Of a DNA stretch of 64,000 nt, positions 37,351-47,515 are shown one piece after another. Where the stretch lies: contig CAUJNA010003316.1 of NCBI GenBank assembly GCA_963377175.1, positions 181,501 to 245,500 of the forward strand, written 5' to 3'. Source of the stretch: Effrenium voratum (taxonomy: Eukaryota > Sar > Dinophyceae > Suessiales > Symbiodiniaceae). A model generated the notes under the pieces. That model was given only the letters and a program-made list of their open reading frames with translations, had not been told where the DNA came from and made no database searches. Each line of letters begins with the position of its first letter. Within the stretch, counting starts at the first letter, position 1. A program made the position numbers and the translations under genes.

Positions 37351-40101
37351 TTAGTGCGTTTGCGCAGCAGCCACGTGCTCGGGTCTCCACGGTGCGTCCG
37401 CAGGGTGAAGTGTGAGAGCTGATGCGTGAGGCCAGAAATCATGCGGCCTGAAGCGCACTCTGGCTTCTGGTCGAGCCCGGAAAGCGGAGGTATTACCTCT
37501 GCTCAGCTGGTCTGCCCAGATGTTGTGCTCCCCTGGGATGTGTGACGCGATCACGGACCATTTGTGCTTATGGGCCCAGGCAGCAACAAGTTGCACAAAG
37601 ACTTGCAAGGGCCAAGAGGTGGTGAACAGTTTATTAACACCGGCTTCGGAAGCTGTGTTATCTGTTCCTGTGGGCATGCAAATGCCATGCACGCCTTGTC
37701 CCTCGCAGGACCACGCGATCCGCATGAGTGCTAGTTGGGCCAAGGTTTCGAAGCATGCGATGTAACGCTGGGCTTCTTTGGTCAGGCATGGCCATTGTTC
37801 CTGGACTTCTTGGAATTGCCATGTCTCTGCGAACCACGCAACGGAGTTGCGGGAGATGAACCAACCTCCTATGCCTACTACACTGCCCTCGGCGCAGGCA
37901 TCCGCGGCGGCTTTGCAAGCCAGCATTGGTTTGCTTCTCAGCGGGCATGCGAGGTCGAGATGGAAGCATTGCAGCAGCCATTCTACGCTGTGTTTGCTCA
38001 TCTTGGACAGGCGAGTGTGCTCGGCGGAGGCGTCCGCTATGCGCACCCAAGCGGACTTGTGGCTAGGCACAACGCGAGGCAGGTCGGCTGGCGTGCGAAT
38101 GCATGCCCCTTGAAACTCTAGAACTTTAGAGCCTAGCGGCATAAAAATGCCATGCACTGCTGATTTGAGCACGGCTTTGGCGTCTAATGCTGACAGGAAA
38201 GATGGCCATAAACGCGCATGGACAGAGAGCATGCAACCCGGCGGCGAGTGCAGGTCTGTGTACAATGGCGCTAGCCAGGATCTGAGTTCGGGGCTCAGGC
38301 TGGTAGCCCAAATGAGAAGTCCTAGAACCTGCTCTAGGAGTTTGCGCTTGACCTTTCCCGCTTTGAGCAGCTCGTGCAACTGTCCTTTCAATTTGATGGT
38401 TTTTTCCGGCGTGAGTTCGATGGTCTCGTGCAGGAAATTAATGCGCCACCCACACCACGTGAGGTTGTCCTGAAATTGAACTTTCTTCCAGGAGATCGGG
38501 GCCGATATGGCTGCAAAAAACATAACCATGAGGGCCAGCTGCGAGTCCGCGTCATTGCGATGCAGTGCGGCTAAAAGGTCATCTACGAATAACCATGCGC
38601 GATGCGGGTGCAGTCCCAAAATGCCGTGCAGTAGTCTCAGGAGGAATGCTCCGGTGCGCTGCCACCAGTATGCAGAGAAGCGTGCTCCGAAGTGGCACAC
38701 TCTATAATGGTACAGGACGTTGGCAACCCGAAACAAAAGCAGGCCATGTTCACTGGGGTGCACCTGGATCTGCTTATGCGCTGCTTTGAAATCAAAGCTT
38801 GCCCCCACAAAGGACGAGTGCGTGTCCTCGGGGAGGAAGGCTAAGCGCACGTCTGAGGCCATTGGCAGGCTGATGCGTTCGGGAATTGCGCACTTGGGGT
38901 TCACCCCACACACAGTGCTGTCTAAGACTAGTCGCGGGTCTTTGCCTTCGGCATGCACGACGTTGAGCTTCCCGACTGCTATGCCTTTATGCCAATGCTG
39001 TCTGGCTTGTTCGATGGACATGCTGGTGCGGATGACCCATCCGTTTGCAATTTCTTTTTCTAGCAAGGCGGACACTGTTTCTGGTTCCGCTTCCGCGGCT
39101 TTCCAGTTGCCGATGCACTCGGTGAGTTCACTAGGCAGGTCTGCCTGGGGTTTTGGCGGCCACTGCATGCTGCGCGGCAACTCCGACACCGCCCCTGTTG
39201 GCACGCCTTCTGCCAGCAGCGGCACTAGTTTGAGGTCGGTGCCGGAGCCCACATGGGCCAGAATTTTTGGGATGAGTTTTTGTACGTTTAGCCAATGCAG
39301 CCAGGCCCGAGCGACTATGGTGAGCGGGTGGTTTGGTTGAGGGATTGAGTGGTCTGCAGTTGAATGCATGCCAGCTCCGTCGCATACCCGCAGGCGCACG
39401 GGGTGCAGTGAAAGCGGGGAGGGTTTGCTTAAGCGGCGGACCTCGGGCTGCGTGCTCACTTTGAATGCGCAATGTTTGATCAAACTTGCTGCAAGACTTG
39501 CCGGGTATTCGGCTGTAAGCGTGCTCAGGTACTGGCCTGAGCTTCCCTGAACTCCAGCTATGCTGGCGTGCTTTTGTTGATGTGTGCATCTGCTGGCCAC
39601 GTGCTGGATGCATGCGTTGTTGCTGGCAAAGCACCATGATTTGGAGAGCAGCATACCATGTTGGCACGCATCCACCCATGCGAGGTGCCCGTGAAAGTTT
39701 TGTAAGCACTGGAAATTTTCCGGCTCTAACCACGCCATGCTGGACGGTGGCTGCTCGAAGATTGCTACGCCACTTTGTGAGGCTACTGCTTTGAACAGCT
39801 CTCGTCCTCTTCTGTGGATTTCGCGGCTGTCGCGAACCCGAGAGAGTTCTGCGGGTGACAAATTGGGCACACCTAGCATGCATGAAGGTGTGCGTAACGC
39901 TTTGGGCCCGCCCGGCCTAAGCTTTAGCCGGGAGTATTCCTTGCACGGCGGTGCTAGGGTTAGCAAACTAACGCTGCCCGACCAGCATATGCGTAGAAGC
40001 AGTTCGAACCATGCGTCATCCAGAATGGGCCTGCTGGTCGCGACAAAGATCGCGTTGTGGACGTTCCGGCCTGGGGGCGGGTCTGCACACTCGCCCAACA
40101 C
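37351..40101 (-). CDS. DIRS-type polyprotein: methyltransferase-like, reverse transcriptase and RNase H
   Basis: 916 codons, uninterrupted. Residues about 40-210 carry LLTLAPPCKEYSRLKLRPGG and GVAIFEQPPSSMAW, resembling methyltransferase motifs IV and VI. Residues about 340-600 are a reverse transcriptase with LVLDSTVCGVN, ASFDFKAAHKQIQVHP (motif A) and AWLFVDDLLAAL, with both Asp residues of motif C present. The RNase H-like end has VVGIGGWF, EAQRYIACFETLA, GTDNTASEAG and HIPGEHNIWADQLSRG, so its acidic residues are kept. DIRS-type RT-RNase H with an attached methyltransferase is an established arrangement; the methyltransferase assignment here is by motif only. It converts element RNA to circular DNA. 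The overlapping ATG context was not tested; the first Met is taken. Confidence 0.9.
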   Translation of the reverse strand: MLGECADPPPGRNVHNAIFVATSRPILDDAWFELLLRICWSGSVSLLTLAPPCKEYSRLKLRPGGPKALRTPSCMLGVPNLSPAELSRVRDSREIHRRGRELFKAVASQSGVAIFEQPPSSMAWLEPENFQCLQNFHGHLAWVDACQHGMLLSKSWCFASNNACIQHVASRCTHQQKHASIAGVQGSSGQYLSTLTAEYPASLAASLIKHCAFKVSTQPEVRRLSKPSPLSLHPVRLRVCDGAGMHSTADHSIPQPNHPLTIVARAWLHWLNVQKLIPKILAHVGSGTDLKLVPLLAEGVPTGAVSELPRSMQWPPKPQADLPSELTECIGNWKAAEAEPETVSALLEKEIANGWVIRTSMSIEQARQHWHKGIAVGKLNVVHAEGKDPRLVLDSTVCGVNPKCAIPERISLPMASDVRLAFLPEDTHSSFVGASFDFKAAHKQIQVHPSEHGLLLFRVANVLYHYRVCHFGARFSAYWWQRTGAFLLRLLHGILGLHPHRAWLFVDDLLAALHRNDADSQLALMVMFFAAISAPISWKKVQFQDNLTWCGWRINFLHETIELTPEKTIKLKGQLHELLKAGKVKRKLLEQVLGLLIWATSLSPELRSWLAPLYTDLHSPPGCMLSVHARLWPSFLSALDAKAVLKSAVHGIFMPLGSKVLEFQGACIRTPADLPRVVPSHKSAWVRIADASAEHTRLSKMSKHSVEWLLQCFHLDLACPLRSKPMLACKAAADACAEGSVVGIGGWFISRNSVAWFAETWQFQEVQEQWPCLTKEAQRYIACFETLAQLALMRIAWSCEGQGVHGICMPTGTDNTASEAGVNKLFTTSWPLQVFVQLVAAWAHKHKWSVIASHIPGEHNIWADQLSRGNTSAFRARPEARVRFRPHDFWPHASALTLHPADAPWRPEHVAAAQTH

Positions 40102-40136
40102 TCATGGCGGTCACCTGCAAGTGAAACCTTTTTGTG

Positions 40137-40961
40137 CTACGGCATGAGCGAGAATGCGTGCTGGCACGCGTTATGCTTGCATAAGTGCTCTTGGCCTAAG
40201 TAGTCAATGCGATGCACTGGTACCTGGATCCCCAGGCCGCATGCTGTACAAAAAGCGGATTGCAGGTGCTCCGGGGAGCTGTATACTGCATGCACTGCTG
40301 CCCCGGTAGTGAGTTGAACCAAGCAGAGTGCCGACGATGATCGTGGAGGAGGTGCTTCATCTGGGCACTCTTCTCCTGATTCGTGTGAGCTGGAGCTGGC
40401 TGACGATTGAATGTCCTGCACAGCCCATGCCTCGGGGTCCGCTATGCAAGGTTGAATTTGCTGTTCCCTGATGTAGGTAAACATGCGTAGCGGTGCGGGA
40501 AGGTCCAGTAAATTTATGCTCTCTGGGATGGGCTGTGCATCAACGCGGAAAAGCGGCTCGAAGACTGGATGCTGACCTCCCCTGGATTGCGGGCGAGTGG
40601 GTCGCCAGCCTCGGATGAGTGCGGCTGCTAGCTGCGCTTGCACCCAGAGGCTTTCGATTGTGTCGTCGCGGCTGTACAGTTGCACCGAATTGATACGGTG
40701 ATGCCCTTGCTGACGTCTGGACTCCTCTGGCAAGCGGAGTTGGGCCGAAGCGCTCAAGAGTGCCACTTTTAGGCTGTGCAGCGTATATGCATGCGCCTCG
40801 TCTGAGTTGAGGCATGCTGAAGTGCGAGGCTCCCAAGGGAGTTGCACTGCCCAGCGCAGCAACGACAAGGCCTGCGTGTATGGAAGCGGGCCCGAAAATT
40901 TTGGGTGCGTTTTTTCGTCAAGGCATGCGAACACGGGCATGATGAAATCTGGCTCGGGCAA
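40137..40961 (-). CDS. Tyrosine recombinase catalytic domain of the DIRS-like element
   Basis: The 274-codon frame contains HAYTLHSLKVALLSASAQL and QQGHHRINSVQLYSRDDTIE. These fit the H-x-L-K/R box and G-H-H-R followed by the nucleophile tyrosine in YSRDD. IRGWRPTRPQSRGGQHP follows, a tail I recall from dinoflagellate YR elements. The N-terminal half of the recombinase lies in another frame upstream (40,918-41,700, with QDWQDLLAQIRTVQFARA), so a frameshift near 40,950 splits the gene. It ends 36 bp before the MT-RT-RH ORF. The enzyme would join and insert circular DNA. A short Cys/His-rich C-terminus (FCTACGLG, HLCKHNACQHAF) may be a zinc finger. Confidence 0.75.
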   Translation of the reverse strand: MPEPDFIMPVFACLDEKTHPKFSGPLPYTQALSLLRWAVQLPWEPRTSACLNSDEAHAYTLHSLKVALLSASAQLRLPEESRRQQGHHRINSVQLYSRDDTIESLWVQAQLAAALIRGWRPTRPQSRGGQHPVFEPLFRVDAQPIPESINLLDLPAPLRMFTYIREQQIQPCIADPEAWAVQDIQSSASSSSHESGEECPDEAPPPRSSSALCLVQLTTGAAVHAVYSSPEHLQSAFCTACGLGIQVPVHRIDYLGQEHLCKHNACQHAFSLMP

Positions 40962-42180
40962 ACTGAACGGTTCTGATTTGTGCTAGCAGGTCCTGCCAGT
41001 CTTGAATGCACTTCTCGCGTTGGGTGGCTTGGCTTTGTGCATGCGGGCCGAGTTTGGCCTGTCTGAAACGAGGGGCTATGGCCCGTCCTGGCTGGGCCCT
41101 TGACCCGAGGTCTAAGGGACCGGGGTTGAAGGGTGCCGCTGATGGCTCGTGCCGGATTGCTGAATGCGGTTTGGGTGCCTGGCCAATGCTGCGGGGCTGC
41201 GGCCTGCAAGGCGGTCGTGGCAACGGGTGGCAATGCTCTGCAAACCATGGGAAAAGAGGTGACGGCTGCGTCATTGGCAGGCCTCCACGGGCGAGGATTG
41301 GTGCAGGCTGAGCTTTGGGATGGTTGAGTGGGGGTGGGGGCCGAAGCGGATGCGTCAACATGTGCACGCCTACCGGAGCACCTGTTGCAAGCGTTGGTGT
41401 ATGTTCAGCGGAACGTGGCTGGGCGGCAAGCGGATGTGGAGCGCTGCTTGCTGTTGCATGCGGACTGGAATGCAGGTCCTGGATGCAATGATGGGGCCTC
41501 AGTCTAGGCGCCGGCTTCGGCTTTGCGGTTGGCTGCAAGAAGAGGTGCTCCGAGTTGTGGGACTCCTGCGTTTCGCTGTCGGCATCCTGATCGAGCGGCC
41601 TTTTCACTGACCATGCCGACCCCCAGTGGTCACGAACGCGCCATGGCATGGGCGTGATCGAGGGGAAGCTGTGTCTGTGGCAAAGATTGAACCTGCGCAA
41701 CAGAGCATTGGCAGAGATGCCGTGGCATGGAATGCAAACGCGTCACGTGAATGCCTGCTGCGTGTAGGCGCGTAACGCGGCCTCGAGGATGCCTGGATGC
41801 GGACCTAGAAGTCGGTCTGTTCGTACCTGGAGAGTCGGATGCATGCAACCCTGGCTTAGGGAGGCTTGCTGGCAATATGACTCCAATTGCATGGCGAATG
41901 TTCTTTTTTCGCGGCTTGCTGTTGAGATGCACGGCAAATGCCTGTACGTGCCCCGGCAGGGAGTGCGGTCGCTTGCATGCATGCCATGCTGTCGGGCTGA
42001 TGCAAAGTGCGAATGCGTGCAATGCATCAGCGGTTGAGATCGCGGGCGTCCGCGACACACCCGCTGCAGCGATGCCTGTCATGCGTATCTGTGGAGGTGT
42101 CGACCACGTATTGACCGCACACCGCATCGTAAGGGCATGCGGAATTTGCACATGGCAGGCAGCAGCTGATGCGGTTGTTG
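40962..42180 (-). pseudogene. Pro-rich N-terminal part of the recombinase gene, frameshifted
   Basis: Minus-strand frames here (41,700-40,918 and 42,631-41,630) are Pro/His/Arg/Ala-rich with no recognised fold except the QDWQDLLAQIRTVQFARA segment next to the YR domain. They probably hold the disordered linker between gag-like and YR parts. Frames change several times, and GCATGC hexamers are frequent. Confidence 0.4.
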
Positions 42181-43164
42181 TCATCGAGGTACAACACGCG
42201 TAGTCCGCGGCCCTGCGTCTCCATGCGACGCATGGTGCGGGGCAGACGCACCGAGGGGATGCGTATGCATGCTTCCAGCTGCTGAACAAATGCGGCCCGC
42301 TGTTGCCTTTTTGGCATCTCGGGTAGTGGCGTTGGACGGGAACTTGCACCCGGGTTTCCGGGGTGATGCATGCTGTATGCCGCAATGCGTTGGTTGGCGC
42401 ATATGCTGGGTCGATGCTGTAGGAATGCGTGGCGGGATGCCAACGGGTAGCTTCGTCGGGCACCTCGCGGAGGTGCCAATAGTTTGCCCAATAGGACCCG
42501 TCGTGCGACCACGGGAACCCATGCAGAGGCGGCTGATGGCGAGGGTCGCCTTCCTGTGGGGGCCAATTATGCGGCGTGTCGAGCGGTCGGCATGCCGGGA
42601 ATTTGGTCCCCGTGGGCGGTGCTTTGTACATGCATGGTGCGGGTCCAGGCTCGCAGCTGGCTTTGGTGCTGGATCTATGCGGTTGCGGCGCAAAGCGTCT
42701 GGCGTGCCCTCTATGCGGTCATGCCAGGGGTGCTCAGGCTGCTCCTCTCTAGCGAGTTGCTCCTCTCGCTCTTCTTCAGTGAGCTGAGCCCACGGTGCCC
42801 TGACATGCGGGGGCTCGGGCATGCTGATTTCTTCTGGAGCCGGCTCCAGCGGCACGGACTCCTTCACCTCCGATGCATGCGCTGGGATGCAGTCTTCGGG
42901 GAGCTCTGGTGGGTCTGGGCGGAGCAAGCTTGCTGGCTTTGCCTTGCACTTGGGCTCCGCTGTTGCGGATGCATGCTCGGGGGCCGGTGCAACATGCGGG
43001 TCCGAAAAATCGAGGAGGTCGGTGTTGGATGGACCCGGTGCGTTGGATGCGTCCTCTGGCTGCACCGACCCTGCATCGGACTGCGTCTGCGCAAGCATGC
43101 GGATGATTTCCTGCAAGAATGCGGGATTGTTCTGGTTCTCCGCCACCATGCGCTGCAAGTCCAT
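42181..43164 (-). pseudogene. Pro/Glu-rich ORF of the DIRS-like element
   Basis: A likely start is MDLQRMVAENQNNPAFLQEI at 43,164, followed by an acidic, Pro-rich disordered stretch and a charged helix (APWAQLTEEEREEQLAREEQ). After about residue 150 the composition changes to Arg/His/Pro-rich, so a frameshift is likely. It may be a second gag-like protein or a domain of the YR protein. No family recognised. Confidence 0.45.
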
Positions 43165-43428
43165 GGCGAAGGATGCTGGACGAGGCAGGCGTAAAAAGCG
43201 GGCACTGTTGCTGTATGGCAGAAAAAAGGCTGACACGGGCAAGAAAAGGGTCATGCGACCGTGACAGCAGGACATGCTGCAACATGTGAAGCTATCAGCG
43301 TAACAGGGCTCACGTGAGGAGGTCGACGTCTGCATGCCGCGGAGTGTCCACGCCTTGGGTGCGCGTCTTCAAGGCATGCAGTGTGAAAATTGGAAAAAGC
43401 AGGCTGCACAAGTTCGCGGCGCATACTT

Positions 43429-44286
43429 TTAATCCTGATTTCCCGTGCAATCTGGCACGCTGCACACGTGGGTTGCCTTGCATGCTTTATCGTAAAAATT
43501 ATCGGCCTGGAACCTGATGCAGTAAGGTGCATGGCGTTGCGAGGCGGGCTGAGGCAGGCCTGGCGGAGAGGCTGAAACTGAGCTGGGCTCTGGTTGCGAG
43601 GGGCTGGGCATGCACTGAGTCCACTCGTCGGCCAGCTCTGCCAACTCGTGATGCCTGTCTGACCACTGCAAGAAATGCGCACTGCGGGGCATTGGAAGCA
43701 TGTGGACATAGGAGTTGATGCTCTCCAGCAACGCGATGCTGGAGCGGATGGTGAGAGCTATGTCCTCCATCATCAGGCATGCCTCCCACTCGCGAAGCAA
43801 TTCTAAGCACGGTTGCATGTTTGTATGCATGCTGCGCCTAGAGCGAAATTTGACATTTGACAACAGTGCGGAGAAAGGCTGGATAATGGCCAGGTACTTG
43901 CCGGCCATGCGATAGCCCGCCGAAATGCCTTTGCGGTTCTGAAGCATGCGGTCCATGTCCAAATGCGGGTCGATGCGAAGGTAGTCGACGAAGAAAGTTG
44001 ACAGGGAATGCAAGCGTGCTATGCAAAAAGTCATGCCGCGCACACCCAAAATGCAGAGGATGTCAAGCAAGAAGTTGCAAAGATGCCCCATGCGATTGAT
44101 GCATTTGAGTCGAATTCGATGCTCTGGGTGGCGCATCCACTTGTCAAGCAGCTGTGCGAAGCCTTCTTGCAGGATGCGGGAAGGCGAAGCGTCCGCGCGG
44201 TGGCACTGGGGCCATTGGCGCGGGGTGAGTTCCTCGATATCCTCGATGGAGTCAAGGCATGCGTCAGCTTCTGCAACCAGAGCCAT
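43429..44286 (-). CDS. Gag-like ORF1 of the DIRS-like element
   Basis: 285 codons from MALVAEADACLDSIEDIEEL. The middle is helical (LLDKWMRHPEHRIRLKCINR; CLELLREWEACLMMEDIALT). The C-terminus has DKACKATHVCSVPDCTGN, which resembles the start of the C-x3-H-x-C-x4-C zinc finger of Ngaro/DIRS gag proteins. A TAA stop follows, and downstream codons (KYAPRTCAAC) could complete the finger, suggesting a premature stop. An earlier in-frame Met at 44,385 lies in a tRNA-like sequence and is not preferred. Likely role: binding element RNA in particles. Confidence 0.6.
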   Translation of the reverse strand: MALVAEADACLDSIEDIEELTPRQWPQCHRADASPSRILQEGFAQLLDKWMRHPEHRIRLKCINRMGHLCNFLLDILCILGVRGMTFCIARLHSLSTFFVDYLRIDPHLDMDRMLQNRKGISAGYRMAGKYLAIIQPFSALLSNVKFRSRRSMHTNMQPCLELLREWEACLMMEDIALTIRSSIALLESINSYVHMLPMPRSAHFLQWSDRHHELAELADEWTQCMPSPSQPEPSSVSASPPGLPQPASQRHAPYCIRFQADNFYDKACKATHVCSVPDCTGNQD

Positions 44287-44310
44287 GCTAGTTAGCGGAA
44301 ATGGAGGGTG

Positions 44311-44378
44311 GCCAGGATTAGAACCTTGAGTCAACTGCGGAGACCGCATGTTTAACATGCATTGGCTGCAACCCTGGC
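44311..44378 (-). tRNA. tRNA-Leu(UAA)-like sequence in the DIRS leader, probably pseudo
   Basis: The minus strand begins GCCAGGGTTGCAGCC and ends CCTGGC, giving a six-pair acceptor. A hairpin GCAT-GTTAAAC-ATGC gives anticodon TAA, followed by a GGTCTCCGC variable region and a B box GGTTCTAATCC. The T stem and D arm are too short for a normal tRNA. It lies 25 bp upstream of the gag-like ATG. Confidence 0.5.
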
Positions 44379-44501
44379 AATCCACTGAGACTGGCGCGTA
44401 TGCGGGCGGTCACCTTAGTACCGGCTGTGCATAGACGTGATTACTTGGACGGTGTCAGCACACAGCAAGTGGCAGTAGTGTTTTAATGCGTCCAGGCATG
44501 G

Positions 44502-44768
44502 TCATCCTGCGTGCAAAGTCGAGGCATGCTGATGCGCTCGCAGCATTGATGCTGTTAAAAAATCTTCTGTCTGAAAGACAGAGGGCAAGGTTTGCAAAAA
44601 GGCGGCAAATGCAAACAGGGTCAGCATGACCATGCAGAAGGCAACAATGCGCATGTAGAAGCGTATGCTGTGCAAGACGAACATGAAGTCTTCGAGGACT
44701 ATTTCCAAGTCCAGGTAGCTCCTTGCGATGGTCTCATGCATTGCGTCCAGTATCTCATGCTGTTCCAT
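44502..44768 (-). CDS. Small ORF with one predicted membrane segment
   Basis: 88 codons starting MEQHEILDAMHETIARSYLD. Residues about 40-62 (IVAFCMVMLTLFAFAAFLQT) are strongly hydrophobic and could span a membrane. No relatives recognised. It lies in the leader of the DIRS-like element, so it may be chance, a captured sequence or an accessory gene. Confidence 0.3.
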   Translation of the reverse strand: MEQHEILDAMHETIARSYLDLEIVLEDFMFVLHSIRFYMRIVAFCMVMLTLFAFAAFLQTLPSVFQTEDFLTASMLRAHQHASTLHAG

Positions 44769-46274
44769 GCCGCAGGCGTGTGCGGATCGGGAAATTTGAC
44801 TGCAGGCTGGTCGGCTGCGGGATGTGCATACACTGCGGACATGCGTTTTGCATACGCGACCGCGAAACGCGGCTCATTACGCGAACAGAGTCTGGGATGC
44901 TGGCCCCTATGTGAGTCGCGACTCTGAGGGTGATACCTGCGGGATGTCAACGTTGGCGAGGACTCCGTAGCGGAGCCTTGCATTTTGCTACGCCTGCGGG
45001 CGGAGCTTGCAAGCAAGGTTTCAGAACCTTGAATGCCGTGCAGTGGTGACTGGTACATGCGTGTACGGGCACTCACTGCTCAATGAAGCTGCTATATGGC
45101 CAGCTGCTCTCAGGGCCTGCGGGCTGAGGGGGAGCTAGATTGTTCATCCTGCGCACACCTTGGTTGCAACAGCGGTGCAACCAGACCTGAAGGCGGCGGC
45201 GCCTAAAGTGTAAGGTCGGTGCCGGCCGCTCTTGCGAACGCAGTGGTACGCAAGAGAGTGGCCTGGTTCCGAGGCTGCAAATGCGTCGCAGCTCGGCAGC
45301 AGGAGACAGGCATGCGATGCATAGACATTGCAAGATCCTGTGAGTCGGGGCACACGCGGTGCGGCCGACTGCTGGGAAGCCTCTGCGGGGCAACCCAGTC
45401 CTGTTTGCGAGACATGCTTATGCAAGGACACGCGGCCTTGTGCGTGCGCCTGGCCTGCAAACGCGATGCAGCCTGGCCTGAATGAGGTTGGCAAGCAGCT
45501 GCGCCTCAAACAGAGGCGTCGCTCGGGGCACTGCGGTGCGGCCGAGGGGTAAATTGCCGTGCATGCCTCTGCGGGGCAAGCGGCTGGAATGAGGTTGGCA
45601 CGCAGGTGCGCCTCATGCATGTGTCTAGTCAAAGGCATGCGGCCCGGCTGGAATTATGCAAAAATTTCGAAATTTGCAAAGGAGCAACAGCGGTGCGTCC
45701 CCTGCATCTGAGGCCGGTGCCTGAAGGGTGAATGCGGGCTTGAGTGCAAGCGTGGTCCACTGTAGGCAGGCCGGCGGGAAACCACAACATGTGAGTCATG
45801 CATGCGAGTCGGTGCGCGTGAGAGGTGGCAATGCACGATGCGTTCACAAAAGGCATTATAAATGGCAGGCACGCAGCTGGTGAAAAGTGGGCGAGTGGCC
45901 GCCCGACTGCTTGGGTGGTTAATTTTAGGCGTGCACTGCGATGAATCGAGTGCGTCACAGGCTACCCATGCTGAGCCTGCGGCGACGTTTGCACTCCGAG
46001 TGAAACGCCCATGCGGCTTGAAAATTGCACTGGCAGGGACTTGGAACCCGTGCGGCAAGCAAGCATGCTGCTGCTTCTGAAAAGTGGAAATGGCACATTT
46101 ACGAGAAACACAAACAAATGCAAGCGTGCAGCTGGAATCAGCGGGGCGGAAGGCCGCCTGATTGCTTGGGTGGTTAATTTCAGGCATGCGCTGCGGCGAG
46201 TCAGGTGCGGTCACAATCGAAGCATGCTGAGCTGGTGCGCATTTGTGCTGCAAGCGAAAAAAGGCATGCTGCAC

Positions 46275-46667
46275 TCACCCTGCACGCCTGGGGCGGTTCA
46301 GGTGCCGTGCTTCGTTTTCGGAAATCTCGTCGGATGCTGAGTCTGAGTCGGATGCGGGGACCACTCCGAGGCCCTGCGTGAACCAGCGCAGATCTGAGTG
46401 GTTCCACCACTCCGTGGCCTGGAATGCGGTGCGGTCGCTGGGAGTAAGGCAGTCCCATATGCCGACTGCTATGCCGGGTGTCAAAAAAGAAGTGCTCCCG
46501 AAGGTACGCGGTGCAGCTGGAGTGGTAGATGCCGGGGCGTCGTCGGGCACGGAGGTGTGCGCGATCCAAGCCACGGCGCGTAGTGCATGCGTGGCTCTTG
46601 CATCCAGGAACTGCCAAAGCAAAGATGATGCAAAATGCATGCACAACTCGAATGCGGTAAAGGCCAT
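46275..46667 (-). CDS. Small hypothetical ORF near the 5' end of the DIRS-like element
   Basis: 130 codons starting MAFTAFELCMHFASSLLWQF. Composition is protein-like with Trp-rich GIWDCLTPSDRTAFQATEWW and an acidic tail (ASDSDSASDEISENEA). No domain recognised. It starts about 20 bp inside repeat B's border on the 5' side of the element, where a first gene or exon would be expected. Confidence 0.35.
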   Translation of the reverse strand: MAFTAFELCMHFASSLLWQFLDARATHALRAVAWIAHTSVPDDAPASTTPAAPRTFGSTSFLTPGIAVGIWDCLTPSDRTAFQATEWWNHSDLRWFTQGLGVVPASDSDSASDEISENEARHLNRPRRAG

Positions 46668-46686
46668 GGCGGCGCGGCAGTGCGAA

Positions 46687-46816
46687 GTTCAAAAAAGAAC
46701 GAAAGAGGGGTCAAACCCTCCAGGCATGTCCCTTACCAAAAGGCTTGAAGCAGAAATGGCACGCGGCCGAAGATTCAACCAAGATTAAAACACAGGGGAA
46801 AAGACAAACCCCTAGC
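46687..46816 (-). repeat. Split direct repeat B, outer copy (5' end of the DIRS-like element)
   Basis: 130 bp, apparently identical to 36,986-37,115. It ends CAAACCCCTAGC directly before the resumed minisatellite TTAAAAACGAATCCCC. Confidence 0.95.
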
Positions 46817-47515
46817 TTAAAAACGAATCCCCCAGGCTTGTTGGGCAGACCAGTACTTGAAAAGAAAATGAAACCCCCAGACCTGTTGGGCGAACCAGTA
46901 CTTGCTTTTCAGACCCTTTGGGCGAGGCAGTACTAAGCCAAACCCCCCCGGGCCCGTTGGGCAGACCAGTACTTGAAAAAAAAATGAAACCCCCAGACCC
47001 GTTGGGCGAACCAGTACTTGAAAACGAATCCGAAACCCTCCAGGCCGGCGAACCAGTACTTGAAAACGAATCCGAAACCCCTCCAAGCCCGTTGGGCGAG
47101 GCAGTACTAAACCAAACCCCCCCGGGCCCGTTGGGCAGACCAGTACTTGAAAAAAAATGAAACCCCCAGACCCGTTGGGCGAACCAGTACTTGAAAAAAT
47201 CCAAACGCCCTCCAGGCCCGTTGGGCGAGGCAGTGCTAAGCCAAACCCCCCCGGGCCCGTTAGGCGAACCAGTACGTGAAAAAAACCGAACCCGCCCAGA
47301 CCCGTTGGGCAAATCAGTACTTTACAAAAATAAACGAACCTTCCAGACGCGTTGGGCGGACCAGTACTAAGCTAAAAAACCCCAGACCCGTTGGGCAAAT
47401 CAGTACTTCAAAAAAAATCCCCAAACCTCCCAAACGCGTTGGGCGGACCAGTACTAAGCGAAAAACCACCAGACCCGTTGGGCGAACCAGTACTTAAAAA
47501 GACCCGAACCAGTGA
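46817..47515 (+). repeat. Minisatellite CCCGTTGGGCGAACCAGTACTT, right block
   Basis: Continues the array of 36,028-36,827 after the DIRS insertion, with the same GTTGGGC...CCAGTACTTGAAAA core and occasional GAGGCAGTACTAAGCC variants. Further single units appear at 47,628-47,700, 48,228-48,360 and 48,545-48,605. Confidence 0.9.

Larger units (their letters stand above)
44379..46686. other. Long 5' leader of the DIRS-like element with no assigned gene
   Basis: About 2.3 kb between repeat B and the gag-like ORF. Two small minus-strand ORFs (44,502-44,768 and 46,275-46,667) are noted separately. The rest is GC-rich sequence with very frequent GCATGC/ATGCGG words and imperfect duplications (for example GCTTGGGTGGTTAATTT near 45,910 and 46,165). 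Confidence 0.45.
36828..46816 (-). mobile_element. DIRS/Ngaro-like tyrosine-recombinase retrotransposon with split direct repeats
   Basis: In minus-strand orientation the layout is B2 at the 5' end, then gag-like, YR and MT-RT-RH genes, then A2, B1 and A1 at the 3' end. This is the A1-ORFs-B1A2-B2 split-direct-repeat organisation known from Ngaro and PAT-like elements, which replicate through a circle joined by tyrosine recombinase. Both edges are precise: ...CCAGTAC|GTTAGAATC on the left and CCCCTAGC|TTAAAAACG on the right. The circle junction CCCCTAGC|GTTAGAATC appears inside at 37,115/37,116. No target duplication is present, as expected for this class. Confidence 0.9.
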
